This document shows positions 22,023 through 33,675 of a stretch of DNA of 40,000 bases, one piece after another; position 1 is the stretch's first letter, and each line of letters starts with the position of its first letter. This DNA comes from Stramonita haemastoma (Eukaryota > Mollusca > Gastropoda > Neogastropoda > Muricidae). The notes beneath the pieces were generated by a model. It worked only from the letters and a program-made list of their open reading frames with translations. It was not told the origin of the DNA and did no database searches. The position numbers and the translations under genes are program-made. The DNA is taken from assembly GCA_030674155.1 (NCBI GenBank), contig CM060326.1, positions 26,762,950 to 26,802,949 of the forward strand, in the 5' to 3' direction.

Positions 22023-22240
22023 TGGCGCGAAGACGACGACAACTGTTACTAAGACTTTGACGAAGATGAGGTCAATGACAATGCACAGGTAATGAACATA
22101 GAGCAAGTTAACCAAGCACAGGTCAGAGTATCAAGCGACCAACTAACTAACGATGGAATGATGGCCACTGGTAATGGAGAAAAATATATTTTACTTGTTG
22201 AGTTATCATTGCAAATGCCTATCTTCGTGAACAAGGAATG

Positions 22241-22605
22241 AAAAGATATCTCTGTCTCTGTATGCTTGTCTGTGTGCCTGTCTGTCAATCTGTCTGTCTA
22301 TTAGTCTGTTTGTCTCACTCTCTCTCTCTCTCTGTCTCTCCCCATCACTCTCTGTCTTTCTGTCTGTCTGTCTGTATCTCTGTCTCTGTTTCTGTCTCCC
22401 TCTGTGCGAGTGCCAATCAGTCAGTTCGTCCTTCCGTTTGTCTGACTGTATCTATCTCTGTCTGTCTTTCTCTCTCCTCTCTCTCTTTCTGTGTATCATC
22501 TTTATATGTCTGTTTACTGCCTGCCTGCCTCTCTCTCTCCCACTCAATCTGTCTCTCTCTCTGTCTCTCTCTGTCTCTCTGTCTCTCTGTCTCTCTCTCT
22601 CTCCG
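22241..22605. repeat. Degenerate (TGTC)n/(CT)n array
   Basis: Interrupted TGTC, CT and TCTG units throughout. The plus-strand 125-codon Ser/Leu/Cys/Val frame here is repeat-driven. Confidence 0.93.
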
Positions 22606-23196
22606 CTTTAATTAAGGTGCAAAATGTGTATTTTGTATTAACTCAAATAAGTTCTTCATTAAGCAAAAAAGGACAAAAAATGAAGCATATCAAAACGATT
22701 ACAATGTTATACAGGACAGATTTTCAGCTCTGATCTCCATACGTTTGTTTATGATCTCATTTTAGAAGATATCCCTGGCGGAGAGAGCAAACACTTATGA
22801 AATCTATGTATGTCCGCTTTTCACTTTAAAAACAAGAAGATATAAAACAGAACACTAGTAAACTGTTTAAAAACGCTGCCAACAAAACGTGTAACTCGTT
22901 GCCTTTAGAGCACACTATCAGCCGCTGGCTTGTATGATGCTCCCAATTTTTACGTGTGTATGAACCAATAACTTTTATGGAATAAGCATGATTTAAACCC
23001 AATAAACTGGTGTGTAGATTCCTGTTTTAAGTCTCGGTTTTATTTCTTATTAAATCGCCAGCCAGTGAGCTCTAATAAGTGTCCATACTATGTACAAACT
23101 AATCATCGTTATTTAAAAAGAAAGTCAACAATAATTTTTTTTTTTAAAACCCTGTCCTTTACGTAAACCTGGATGCTGATTATACTTCTTCCTCAC
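22606..23196. other. AT-rich unique DNA, no gene seen
   Basis: No open frame of interest and no recognised element. Confidence 0.6.
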
Positions 23197-23450
23197 CTCT
23201 GCGAGAAGCGTGGTGTCACTGTGTGAAACAGGTAGTGTTCAGCAATGTGCAGTGGACACGTCAGAACAACCTGGCAGGTGAAGTCCCATCCTCTCCAAGT
23301 AGCCAGGTATGTTGTGGCAGCCATACCAACACCCTCCATAGCTGTGGCACTTTTTTGTCTTGAACACTGGACTGTGTGTGCATGACGTGGGCACCTCAGT
23401 GTGTACCCTGACATTGAGGACTGGCTGGGTGTTGGAGTGAGCTCTGTACC
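23197..23450 (-). CDS. Candidate internal exon, minus strand
   Basis: On the minus strand a 3' splice-like site (GGAGCTAACAG, ending at 23451) and a strong 5' splice site CAGAG|GTGAGG (donor 23196-23191) bound a 254-nt block that is open in phase 0 (84 codons plus 2 nt). This frame includes MSGYTLRCPRHAHTVQC and ends FHTVTPRFSQ. A second frame is also open over much of the block and is Cys-rich (KKCHSYGGCWYGCHN). That recalls the spacing of small secreted Cys-rich proteins, but its cysteines do not fit the Kunitz pattern. The block has higher GC than its flanks. It may be a coding exon, a lncRNA exon or a TE piece; no family was assigned. Confidence 0.35.
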
Positions 23451-24059
23451 CTGTTAGCTCCAGGTAAATACAAATCCCCAGTAACGAATAGCTCAACAGA
23501 GACTCAAACCAGAGAGTTGCCTGAGTTAGAGCTCGGTGCTCTTACTGCAAGGATACTGCCTACGTTCCCCTCCCCTGCCCCCTTTTCCTCTCTCCTCCCT
23601 CACCACAACCACACCCCCACCCCCACCACGAAAAGCCTCCCCCCAAACAAAAGTAGAGCTAAGCAAAGTAGATTCTTAACTAGGACACACTCACCAAAAC
23701 GTATACCTTATTACCAGTGAGAGTAAATCTTTACAAACATAGATAGATTAACACATGAGCATATGCTGCAATTAGTTTATAATTATTGGTACACTAGGTC
23801 ACTCCTATGCGCTCCACTTATGCCCAGAGATAGAAAAAAAAAGCTAGCTTCCAGAGATCGTTCGTAGCTATTAGGCACGTCGTCTCAGACGCAATAAAAA
23901 ACCCACCCAAAGAATTGTATATATAATTATTGATTAGCGTCACAGGTTTTGGTTTTGAAACATACAGAATTTCAGAATGAATGGCTTTCATGACTGTTCC
24001 CATGAACATGAAACTGACAATTTTGTTCTTTTCATTTCCTGGAGAATAAACTGCTTTTC
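23451..24059. other. Unique DNA, possible SINE-like fragment at its start
   Basis: On the minus strand GGTTTGAGTCTC near 23498-23509 is a degenerate B-box match, with GTAAGAGCACCGAGCTC about 20 bases 5' of it. This is too weak to call a SINE. A C-rich stretch at 23560-23645 and a pyrimidine tract before 24060 are the only other features. Confidence 0.45.
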
Positions 24060-24330
24060 AGTTGACTGTTTTCTATATAAACAAATCTGGAACAGAGAAA
24101 TTCAGTGCACATTTTGCTTTCAGCGTTTACATCACAGGTCTAGGGTCAAAATTGCAGAATTTAGAAGACAAAAGAGTGATAACCCACTATGGAACATGGG
24201 CAGTATTCTCCCCTGTCTCTGTTGTAATACCAGGAATAAGAGATATGGAGAATGAACGCGTAGCTATTGGAGTCCCTTTAAGGACGTGTGTGAACATATC
24301 TTGTCACGCTTTTTGTAAAGATAAAAGCAC
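24060..24330 (+). CDS. Possible coding exon, weak
   Basis: A pyrimidine-rich 3' splice-like site ends CTGCTTTTCAG at 24060. The following frame is open through about 90 codons of complex sequence (for example FYINKSGTEKFSAHF and THYGTWAVFSP) before it runs into an AG array. A second frame is open over part of the same interval. No donor stands out, composition is AT-rich and no domain was recognised. Confidence 0.17.
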
Positions 24331-24353
24331 ATGGAAAGGGCTGATTTTTTTTC

Positions 24354-24356
<3 letters not shown>

Positions 24357-24411
<55 letters not shown>

Positions 24412-24530
24412 GAGAGAGAGAGAGAGAGAGTGTGTGTGTGTGCGTGTGCGTGTGTGTGTATGGGTACAAGCACACATGCATACATGCGTGCGTGCGTGCG
24501 TGCGTGTGTGTGTATGAGTGTGTGTAAGCT
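24357..24530. repeat. (AG)n then TG/GCGT repeat
   Basis: AG with GGAG interruptions (24357-24430), then TG, GCGT and GCAT alternation to about 24528. Confidence 0.96.
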
Positions 24531-24535
24531 CGGTT

Positions 24536-24640
24536 AACAAATATTTGAATCTTTTTGTTTCCGTCCCCTTTTCTCTTCCTAACATGATCTGTTGGTGTAA
24601 GCTGCTTGGGTGCGGTTTTGTCGTCAGTATCTAGGACGGG
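24536..24640 (-). CDS. Possible small exon, minus strand
   Basis: On the minus strand a pyrimidine-rich site ending TATGCCAAG is followed from 24640 by a phase-0 frame: PVLDTDDKTAPKQL, then a basic RKRKGDGNKK segment and IFVNR. It then enters the CA repeat. Composition looks coding (charged, codon-like), but there is no clear donor and the frame is short. A basic nuclear-localisation-like cluster is visible; no family was recognised. Confidence 0.2.
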
Positions 24641-24930
24641 CTTGGCATACAAGAAAGACTATAAAGCTAAATATAGATGGTAATATCTTGGTGTGTATAG
24701 TTTTGTTGTTTATTTACAAACAGCAAAAACGGATTGGTCCCCCCACTTCACCTCCTCCCTACACCCCCCGCCTTCTCCGGCTTATTATTACAGTTTGTAC
24801 ACCACGCCAGTTTTGCTTCTCCCCATAATTCATTTGTATGTGCTTCGTTGATACAACAGAGAGGATGGCATAAACATGTTCATTTTGAAAAGTTTGGAGA
24901 GTATCAGTTTACTAATACGAGATATTTCCG

Positions 24931-25000
24931 GTTCGTCGTGTTCTTCTTGTTCTTCCTGTTCTTCTTTTTGTTCTTCCTCTTGTTCTTCTTTTATTGTCTT

Positions 25001-25033
<33 letters not shown>

Positions 25034-25157
25034 GTTGCTGTTGTTGTTGTGTTGCTGTTGCTCTTCTTGTTCTTCTTGTTCTTGTTCTTGTTCTTCTTCT
25101 TGTTCTTGTTCTTGTTCTTCTTCTTCTTCTTCTTCTTCTTCTTCTTCTTCTTCTTCT
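24931..25157. repeat. (TTC)n/(TTG)n trinucleotide mosaic
   Basis: TTC, TTG and CTG triplets intermixed (TTG-rich 25002-25060), finishing in about 45 bp of pure TTC. Confidence 0.96.
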
Positions 25158-25323
25158 AGTTTGTAACAACTTTTCTACACTACTTCTAGTCTCAAGAGAG
25201 AAAAAAAAGATAGAAGTAATGATCATTTATTGAGAATGATTGTCTCTTGTAACTAGCATGAGGTGAAACAAAGGATCTTGATTTTAGACACATCTCTCCA
25301 GCAGCATAAATTAATCATGATTT

Positions 25324-25420
25324 AGCGCGCACGCTCGCGCGCTTGCGCGCGCGCGCACAACACACACACACACACACATATGTACACAAACGACACACAA
25401 CACCACACACACACACAGTT
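25324..25420. repeat. (GC)n/(CA)n alternating repeat
   Basis: GCGC-rich alternation at 25325-25356 followed by interrupted CA to about 25418. Confidence 0.95.
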
Positions 25421-25829
25421 AATTGTTTATAAATTGTTTCACGAATGTCTTGTTTATCATTTTGATTTATTGAGACAATACCACAATCGGATTGAAAACT
25501 TTCTTTGCTCAGTAAAACTGTACGTTCACAGGTGGTGTTCTTAAGCTTCAAAGATTCGTCAATTTCCCCATCCTTTTCTGTTTTGGGGTAAATTGCACAG
25601 TGTATGAGTAAAGTGCATATGGTCGGGTAAAAAGAATAGAAAAAAGATACATTTATCGGAAGCTTGAGTGATTTTTAGTTAATTTTAAAATATGTATCTG
25701 GTGCAAGTTGATAACTATTGACATAGCTTCCTTATTTTGTTTTGATTTATTGCTCAAGAACAAAAGGTGGTTCGAAATACTAGTCTTCTATTTTTAGTGG
25801 TTGACTAATCCTATATAATAGTGTATGTT

Positions 25830-25879
25830 TGTCTACGTGTGTGTGTGCGTGCGTGTGTGTGTGTGTGCGTGTGTGTGTG

Positions 25880-25914
<35 letters not shown>

Positions 25915-25945
25915 TTTTGTGTGTGTGGGGGGGGGGGGGGGAGGG
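25830..25945. repeat. (TG)n, (TGTC)n, poly-G
   Basis: TG/GCGT 25830-25880, TGTC 25881-25914, then a G run 25927-25941 with further G-rich bases. Confidence 0.96.
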
Positions 25946-26089
25946 GGGATGGTGAGGTGGGGGTTGGGTACTCGGAGGTGGGTTTTTTTGTTCAACCCAA
26001 CCGTAACAATATTGTAACAGCATGGAATGTGAATGCAACAAGCATAAGCTTGTAGATGGTATCCTAGAAAGTAGAGCTCTGTGCTGAAA

Positions 26090-26290
<201 letters not shown>

Positions 26291-27657
26291 TTTTGGGGGG
26301 AAAAACATGCATCGTACTTTAATTGGTATTTCATAATAATGCAGATCACGCCGCTTTCTTTTTTTTATATAAATAATTTGATGAGCTGCAATGCATTGCA
26401 TCAAAGCTCTTTTTTTGAAGAACTTGCATGTATGTAAAGTATCTGTAATGTCCTTGGTTTGATGAGAAGCCTGCAGATGTATTTGGTTTTGAATATGAAG
26501 GCATAAAGGTTTTTGTGCTGTTGTTATTTTTAAATCACGAGGAATATTTTGTTTTGCTGGAATGGTTACATGTGATCTGAAACGATCATTGGGTTAAAAA
26601 CTGGAGAATTTATATATTTTTTTCAGATGTATTTCTTTTTTTTAATGAATGCATAGGTGAGATCTATATGTATCGTTATATTTTTGTTATAACTGGAATG
26701 ATTTTTTAACGCGAGTGTCAATAATTTGCAGCTGTTTTTTCTCTTCTTTTAAATATTTTTCAGATGTAAGCATTTGCAGTGCTTTGAGTTACAAACACAA
26801 AACTGGATTTTTCTATTGTTGTTTTTTTAAATGACGTTGGGTATACATGCATCTGGGTTTTTTTGTTATTCCTTGATAGACCTAAATTGCTAGTGCTCTT
26901 TCTCTCTGTCTTTGTCTCTGTCTCTGTGTGTCTCTCCCTATGTATGCATGTGTACACTTTTGTACAGGAGAGTGTGTGTGTATACCTGTGTTTGTGTGTG
27001 TTTGTGTGTGCGCGTGCGTGCGTGTGCGTTCTGTCACGATTTCTTTTCATTACTGTGTATTGTTAATTTGCTGCGTGTTTATCAATTATTAGCTATGTTT
27101 TTCAGCTGTGTCTGCACACCTATCAAAATACGCTAAGGTGACATTTGCTAATGCTAGCATTAAAATGTGTACGCATTTTTAAAGCTAAGAATGCATTACG
27201 TTTGGGCAGAAATAAAACTACAAATGGATTGAAGTAAATTTTGGACAACTAGCGTTCAGTTTGTCTGTGAAGGAAGTGATGAGAATCCGATTGACATTCA
27301 TGAACTACCTACCAGTGGGTGTGTTTAGTTGGTGACTAAAAACCTCTACAATTTGTCGCGCATGTGTGCTTTCTTATTTTGTTAATGTTAAAGCTGTGCC
27401 TATACTGTTATAGTTTATGTCTGGCTGATGTGATGCGAATACTGTTTTACTTATACACCAGGCGTGGGGGGAAGGGGGTAGCGAATATCCATTGCACTCG
27501 ACTGTCACCATTGCCGCTGTGGACGGTATGGTAGGAGCTGCACATGATGCCACCCGAGTTTGCCATCTGTCTTTGACTCTGCTGAGTTCTGCCCTCTCCT
27601 GTTCTCGCCTGTAGGGGGTCTGCTGCTCTGCCATTTTCCCTCTGCCCTCATCCTTAC
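26291..27657. other. AT-rich DNA with a GT-rich stretch
   Basis: CT/TG and GT-rich low complexity at about 26895-27030. A 32-nt segment 27106-27137 is bounded by TTTTTCAG and GTGACA, noted only as a weak micro-exon pattern. The rest shows no gene. Confidence 0.55.
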
Positions 27658-27727
27658 CTTGAAAACCTGTCGTCCTCAGATTTGCCCATGCGTTTCTCAA
27701 TCCACGGTCATCAATTTCAGCCAACAT
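27658..27727 (-). CDS. Candidate first coding exon, minus strand
   Basis: ATG at 27727-27725 is immediately preceded by an in-frame TAA, so translation would start here. The frame (MLAEIDDRGLRNAW..., 23 codons plus 1 nt) ends at a strong 5' splice site, CAAG|GTAAGG (donor 27657-27652). Ignoring the donor, the frame stays open for 117 codons to 27374. The whole 27470-27790 block is GC-richer than its flanks. No upstream promoter was recognised and no family assigned. A TE fragment is an alternative. Confidence 0.3.
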
Positions 27728-28532
27728 TTATCTTTGTAGAGAGAGCTCACTAGCCGGCATTTTCCTGTCTGCCTGTTTGGCGCCGACGATTTATCTCTCT
27801 AGTTAGTCTCTTTCCAATTTCCATAGTGTCGAAACTTCTGATCGATTAGAGTGTTGACAATTCTAATTTTGAAATATTTAGGCGAGGGCTAGAAACTAGT
27901 GTATCAGATAACATACACGTTTCCGCTCTTGCGTAGGGTCAAATTGAAGTTCAACGGTGTTTCTTAAAACTTAACTTTTTATGAGAAAGTGTTTTTTTTA
28001 TGAGAGCTACGATTAATGAAATCGACAAGCTTGTCTTTGACTCTTTCTTAGTCAAGCTCAGAGTTCTAACAGCTGTGTGCACTACAAATTAGAGAACAAA
28101 AAGAGATGGTCATTGATCAACTGTGGCCTACATACGCAGTAAAAGGTATGAATATCTTGAATGGATCATAACAATCAGGACTTGCCTAGTTCATAATGAA
28201 AAACCCCCTATATCTGAAACAGGGAAATCCATTCACTTGTGTTTGTATTGTCCTTCTTGCAGAAAGAAAAGCGATAGGGTGTTTTTTTTTCTAAAATGCA
28301 CACGGTGGTTCAGGATACATGTAACGTAACAAACTTAAGTTTTTATGGGATTTTTGTTTCTATTTTCTTTGCTTTTTCTTGGGGGGGGGGGGTAGGGGTA
28401 TTTTAATGGCTATAAGACGAACGTTAATAGTAGTTGAGAAGACCCGTTCTATTCTTATCTAAAAAAAATGCAGGAGGATTTATAATTAATGGAAAAGCGG
28501 CGAAATGTAAAACAGATTATATATACTAGCAG
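27728..28532. other. AT-rich unique DNA, no gene seen
   Basis: A G run of 12 at 28381-28392. The plus-strand 68-codon frame at 28123-28329 has no recognisable domain. Confidence 0.55.
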
Positions 28533-28715
28533 ACTCTTCAGCCGTGTATTCGAAATTGTAATGTTCATGCTACAAAAATCAATTCAATGTCCGCACCAGC
28601 CCGTGAACTGTACTCCACCTTTTGCAAGCTCCCGTCACACAGTGTGACGTCCGACATAGCCGGCCATTACCAGACTGACTGCTACCCCGAGTCCTACGTC
28701 AACTGTCCAGTTTGA
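28533..28715 (+). CDS. Candidate terminal exon or small ORF, Cys-containing
   Basis: From 28533, after a TAGCAG 3' splice-like site, a frame of 60 codons runs to TGA (28713-28715). It includes an internal ATG at 28587 followed by SAPARELYSTFCKLP, ending TDCYPESYVNCPV. From 28587 the codons are strikingly GC-ending and CpG-containing against an AT-rich background, which is the best codon-level signal of any unique frame here. Five cysteines are present in the longer frame. The pyrimidine tract is poor (TA-rich). It may be the last exon of a gene or an independent 42-residue ORF from the ATG. No family was recognised and there is no hydrophobic signal peptide. Confidence 0.33.
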   Translation, partial: TLQPCIRNCNVHATKINSMSAPARELYSTFCKLPSHSVTSDIAGHYQTDCYPESYVNCPV

Positions 28716-29017
28716 CATGGTGACTCCTGAAGGATGCCATGAACAGAAAGAACAGAACAAGGGAGGAAAATGTACTCGGTATACAACACACTTGCTGCTG
28801 CTCTTCTGATCCAGTTATTGCTAATCCTAAATCAAAAGTGTTTACGTATCCTTCCAGTGTTGACATGTGAACAGCCAACAGATATCAAGTTTCTTGTCAT
28901 GTACTTGTGCTTTCAATAGGACACTACTGTTTGTCACAAAAAGTAAGGTGTTGTGCCCATTCAATTTAGAGTGTAGACCTATGTCAGATCTGTAAAATAC
29001 GTTTAGTGATTAACAAG
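28716..29017. other. Unique DNA, no gene seen
   Basis: No open frame or repeat family of note between the small ORF and the hairpin. Confidence 0.55.
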
Positions 29018-29123
29018 AACTCCCTATGCTATGACCAGAAAAGTCTCCTAGAATGGTGCTTGCACCGTCTTACGAGGCGGTGACCACTCTAGTAGTGTGA
29101 ACGCTATTGGTAGCTAGGGAGTT
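29018..29123. other. Long imperfect inverted repeat / hairpin
   Basis: AACTCCCT (29018-29025) pairs with AGGGAGTT (29116-29123). Pairing resumes inward: CTAGAATGGT (29048-29057) with ACCACTCTAG (29083-29092) and CACCGTCT (29063-29070) with AGGCGGTG (29075-29082), closing a 4-nt loop. A 5-nt bulge sits on the 5' side. Between the outer and middle stems, 5' GCTATGACC and 3' GGTAGC allow further partial pairing. The imperfect pairs in the two inner stems are G-U on the plus-strand RNA in at least one case. It could be a microRNA-precursor-like RNA or a tiny foldback element; no target-site duplication is evident. Confidence 0.6.
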
Positions 29124-29281
29124 TACAGGAAGAAAGACTGAATAGTTGTTTTGCATCTTGATTTCTGTGTCATGTATATAGCTGCACACTGTTTTAAACA
29201 TCTCAGCTGAAAGCCCTTACATGGGGATAATCCTTGAATGAGCTCGGTGGTGGGCGCAGGTATACATGATGACTACAGCAC

Positions 29282-29431
29282 ATGTCTGGAATAACAGTCA
29301 GCCAATTGTGAACTCATCAAGTAAAGGGGGAAACAAAATGTACATCAGTCACGTCTATGTCTGGAATAACAGTCAGCCAACTGTGAACGCATCAAGTAAA
29401 GAAGGAAGCAAAATGTACATCAGTCACGTCT
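29282..29431. repeat. 75-bp tandem duplication
   Basis: Copies at 29282-29356 and 29357-29431 differ at five positions. The period of 25 codons keeps a plus-strand frame (29266-29466) open with WNNSQP repeated, but all four codon changes between copies alter the amino acid, giving no sign of protein-level constraint. Confidence 0.95.
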
Positions 29432-30180
<749 letters not shown>

Positions 30181-31538
30181 CATATATAGGACACAGATAT
30201 ATCATCCATAATATCAGCAGCACGATCACAAACACCCTACTGTGCTTATTACGAAAATAATCTTGATAATGACGACAACGGGCTAGTATCATGTTCTTTG
30301 CACTGATTCTCTCTTTGGTTTGCAACAAGATTGTATTCATTCAGGAAAATCTAGCAGACATACAATGTTAGTTTAATGAGTACAATTTTTAGAAAATGTA
30401 CCATAGGATATACTAATGTGCAAAATTATGTATTGAAGCTATGCACAATCATGTCAACTATAATTCTTGTTCTTTCATGAGGTTTGGGGGTGGGGTGGGG
30501 TCTATTAAAAAATCTAAAAATGTATAGGCAAGGCAGAACAGAATTAAGAAAACCAATCAAACTAGACAGATAAACTGACTGCCAGAAAAACAGACAGGCA
30601 GATAAACGGAAAAACTGAAAGAATGGAAAGTCTTGACATGCCTTCTCATTAGGCATGGTAAAGTCAACTGCGCGATGTCTTCACTTTAAAGCAGCAGAAG
30701 ATTTTCATTGAAAGCTGTAAGAATCATAGCAGAGCTGCGTCATATTATCATCAGTGACAGAGAAAACATTCACTACCTTTAGATGTACTACTCTGCACTT
30801 TAAAACTAATTGAAAAGCTAAAACATGTTTGTTAGCTGATGACGTGATGTACACTTTTGAAATATACCTATTTGGTTTTGGCTTAAAAGTTAAACCACCA
30901 ATGAAAAAGCTGATTGCCGATTGCGTTCACACGAAATAACACGTGAGGACTGAAAAGCTCTTAATGTTACGCGAAAATTGTGTGAAATAACAACAAAAGG
31001 CTGGAGCATGCGATTACACACCGTTGTACGTTAGGTCGTTGTTTTCTTTACTGGTTTGCCTGTGGTTACCTATTCATATGCAAATCTTCCCGTCAAACAT
31101 CGAACTCCTTCCCTTCATCGTAAGTGAAAACATCAGTTGCAAGTACGACAGAGAGGTTGCTTACGCTTAAATAAAATAAAGAGGATGCCGTGTTTTGACT
31201 GAATTTGTCAGAGGGATCCACAAGTTGTTGCAGATGAAACACCAGACGTTCAGAGCCATTACGTAACTATCCCAGTCGTCCTCTGTGATAGGGATACCTA
31301 TCCAGTGAAACGCTAGGCTGAAATCCTTCAGCCAGATAGTGACAGAAAAGCATGTCCCGCCATTGCAACACTTTTGAAATTGTGTACGTCCTCCTACTGT
31401 ATAATTGTGAATGTCGAAAATATTTCCCTGATATATGAAAAATAAAAATACAGAAAAATACTGAAATAAACTGCATCTTTTGTCACTGAACACGGTTGAA
31501 ATCATGTACATCTTATTGAAAATGTATACTTCTAGTTT

Positions 31539-31540
<2 letters not shown>
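30181..31540. other. AT-rich unique DNA, no supported gene
   Basis: A perfect octamer ATGCAAAT (31078-31085) occurs but without other promoter context. The minus-strand 114-codon frame at 31167-31511 contains a CCNGGTC motif and a Trp-rich tail. It is complex sequence but AT-rich, without splice support, and left uncalled. Confidence 0.5.
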
Positions 31541-31584
<44 letters not shown>

Positions 31585-31615
31585 AATATAATGATATATA
31601 TATATAATACTACTA

Positions 31616-31673
<58 letters not shown>
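31541..31673. repeat. (TA)n then (ACT)n
   Basis: TA 31541-31581 and a degenerate TA stretch, then ACT 31607-31673. Confidence 0.97.
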
Positions 31674-32062
31674 TCGTGATTATTGCACAATGGTTGCCAT
31701 GCCATGTCTGGTTAAGAGACCCAGTTATGACTCATTGCTTGAGGGTGTAACATTTTTTTCATTGAATTAAAAACCATTATTCAGCTAATAGCACACACGT
31801 TATCCTAGCGAAGTGCAAACAAAACGTATCCGTGCTGTGTATGATATTTACTTTTGGCTGAGTTTGCATGTGCATTGTTTTTTTTTCTTCTTTTTGTTTT
31901 AGGAATGACCGCAACATGTGAGCAAGATTGATATTGCTTTGTATGTCGACATCCCCATGCTTTTATGTACATTTTAAACTCGTACAAAAAACTGTGTTGT
32001 TCAGAAAAGAGAAAGATAAATATCTACCCTATTTTATCTCATTAACGCCAACAAAAAGAAAC
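31674..32062. other. Unique AT-rich DNA, no gene seen
   Basis: No frame or element recognised. Confidence 0.6.
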
Positions 32063-32135
32063 TGAGAGAGAGAGAAGGAAGAAGAGAAGAAGAAGAAGAG
32101 AAGAGAGAAGAAGAGAAGAGAGAGAGAGAGAGAGA

Positions 32136-32234
<99 letters not shown>

Positions 32235-32264
32235 GGACAGGACAGACAGACAGACAGTCAGAGA
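32063..32264. repeat. (GA)n then (CAGA)n
   Basis: GA and GAA units 32063-32200, CAGA units 32201-32264. Confidence 0.97.
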
Positions 32265-32930
32265 CAGTGGTGAGAAAACATTGAACACTGCACCCGAACA
32301 CATTTATTGTACCTCGGCCTTGGGCCACAATACTTTGGGCTGGAGAGCAAATCCGTACGCCGTGAATTTAGATATAATAAGCACAAACCCAAGTGATAAG
32401 TGGCATCTGACACTGACTAGTGTGTCCAAGCACTACCGTTGTGCTTTATTGGTTCCATAGTGAAAATCGCGGACACGGGAGGATGGGAGGCAATATAAAT
32501 ATAGCAAATAAGATAAACACACGTGTTTTCTTCACCCTATCAAAGTGAATGTTGCTACCTTATTCCCTACACAAGTTTCATATATAATTCTAATGCGATT
32601 TTTGAAAAAGAAATGTTTTATCAACATTTTGGATCTTACTGTTATCGGGTGGTCATTATGCAGAAAATATTGAATGATTCGCCGCTCAGCAACAATGAAT
32701 ATCGATAGAGTGAAATAAACAAGACAAGGCGTGCCTGTTGTGTACAACACAAGCTGAAAATGTTGTGCGGTTCTTTATGATTATGATGAGTGTACAATGC
32801 ACAGAGAGTTGAGACCTAACTTCAAACACAACAGTTTGTCCTTCCTGACCTCCTTACAGTTGGAAACTGATAACAGACGTACTATATGTAAGGTTTGTGG
32901 TCACACATTCAACAGATGAAAGAAAAAAAA

Positions 32931-32935
<5 letters not shown>
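32265..32935. other. Unique DNA, no gene seen
   Basis: Chance frames on both strands near 32523-32750 only. Confidence 0.6.
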
Positions 32936-33018
<83 letters not shown>

Positions 33019-33039
33019 CACATTTTCACTTGTTCAGGC

Positions 33040-33125
<86 letters not shown>

Positions 33126-33455
33126 GAAGAATAAGCAAAAGACCACAGAGATAATAGATAATAAGCTCAGAGATAATTAGTGAATTAACAAATAACGTAT
33201 TGAGAAAATGAACCGCACATGCACACTCGTGTATAAATGTGTGTGTATGTGGGGATGCATGCGTGTGTGTATGTGTGTTCGTGCGTGCGCGTGCGTACGT
33301 GCATGAGTGTGAGTGCGCGTGCGTGCGTGTGCGTGCGTGTGTGCGTATGTGTGTGTCTTCAAGCACATGGTTTATGTGTGTAAGTGTGTTTGTGTGTGTG
33401 TGCCTATGTGTATATATGCGAATGTAAACATGCGTGCGTGTGCGTACATGCGTGC

Positions 33456-33515
<60 letters not shown>

Positions 33516-33530
33516 TTGTGTGTGCTTTGT
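32936..33530. repeat. (GA)n(AC)n then TG/GCGT-rich tract
   Basis: GA 32936-33018, AC 33042-33124, about 100 bp of unique sequence, then degenerate TG/GCGT from 33230 with a clean TG run at about 33461-33512. Confidence 0.95.
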
Positions 33531-33675
33531 ATCACAAAGACAATATTGTTTTTTTTTAAAACATATTTTACCAATTTATAAAGAAAACAACTATGGCTTT
33601 CAGAGTTCTGAAATTGCAGTATTGCTTTTTTTTTCCCTTGTTTGTTTATTTTGTTTTTGTTTTCTGATTAAACAG

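Noticed and set aside
22238..22615. 125-codon Ser/Val/Cys/Leu frame resembling a secreted Cys-rich protein
   Set aside because: Built from TGTC and CT repeats; Cys comes from TGT in the repeat.
23239..23496. Kunitz-type domain suggested by SYGGC in the second frame
   Set aside because: Cysteine number and spacing do not match the Kunitz fold.
27106..27137. 32-nt micro-exon between TTTTTCAG and GTGACA
   Set aside because: Donor match is poor and such pairs are common by chance in AT-rich DNA.
30837..30862. Hammerhead-ribozyme-like core (CTGATGA followed by GAAA)
   Set aside because: The intervening bases cannot form stem II directly next to the core.
31078..31085. Octamer ATGCAAAT as a promoter element
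   Set aside because: An isolated 8-mer with no TATA, initiator or transcript context.
31167..31511. 114-codon minus-strand frame as a gene
   Set aside because: Complex sequence, but no splice support, AT-rich, and a second overlapping frame is also open; left as unresolved.
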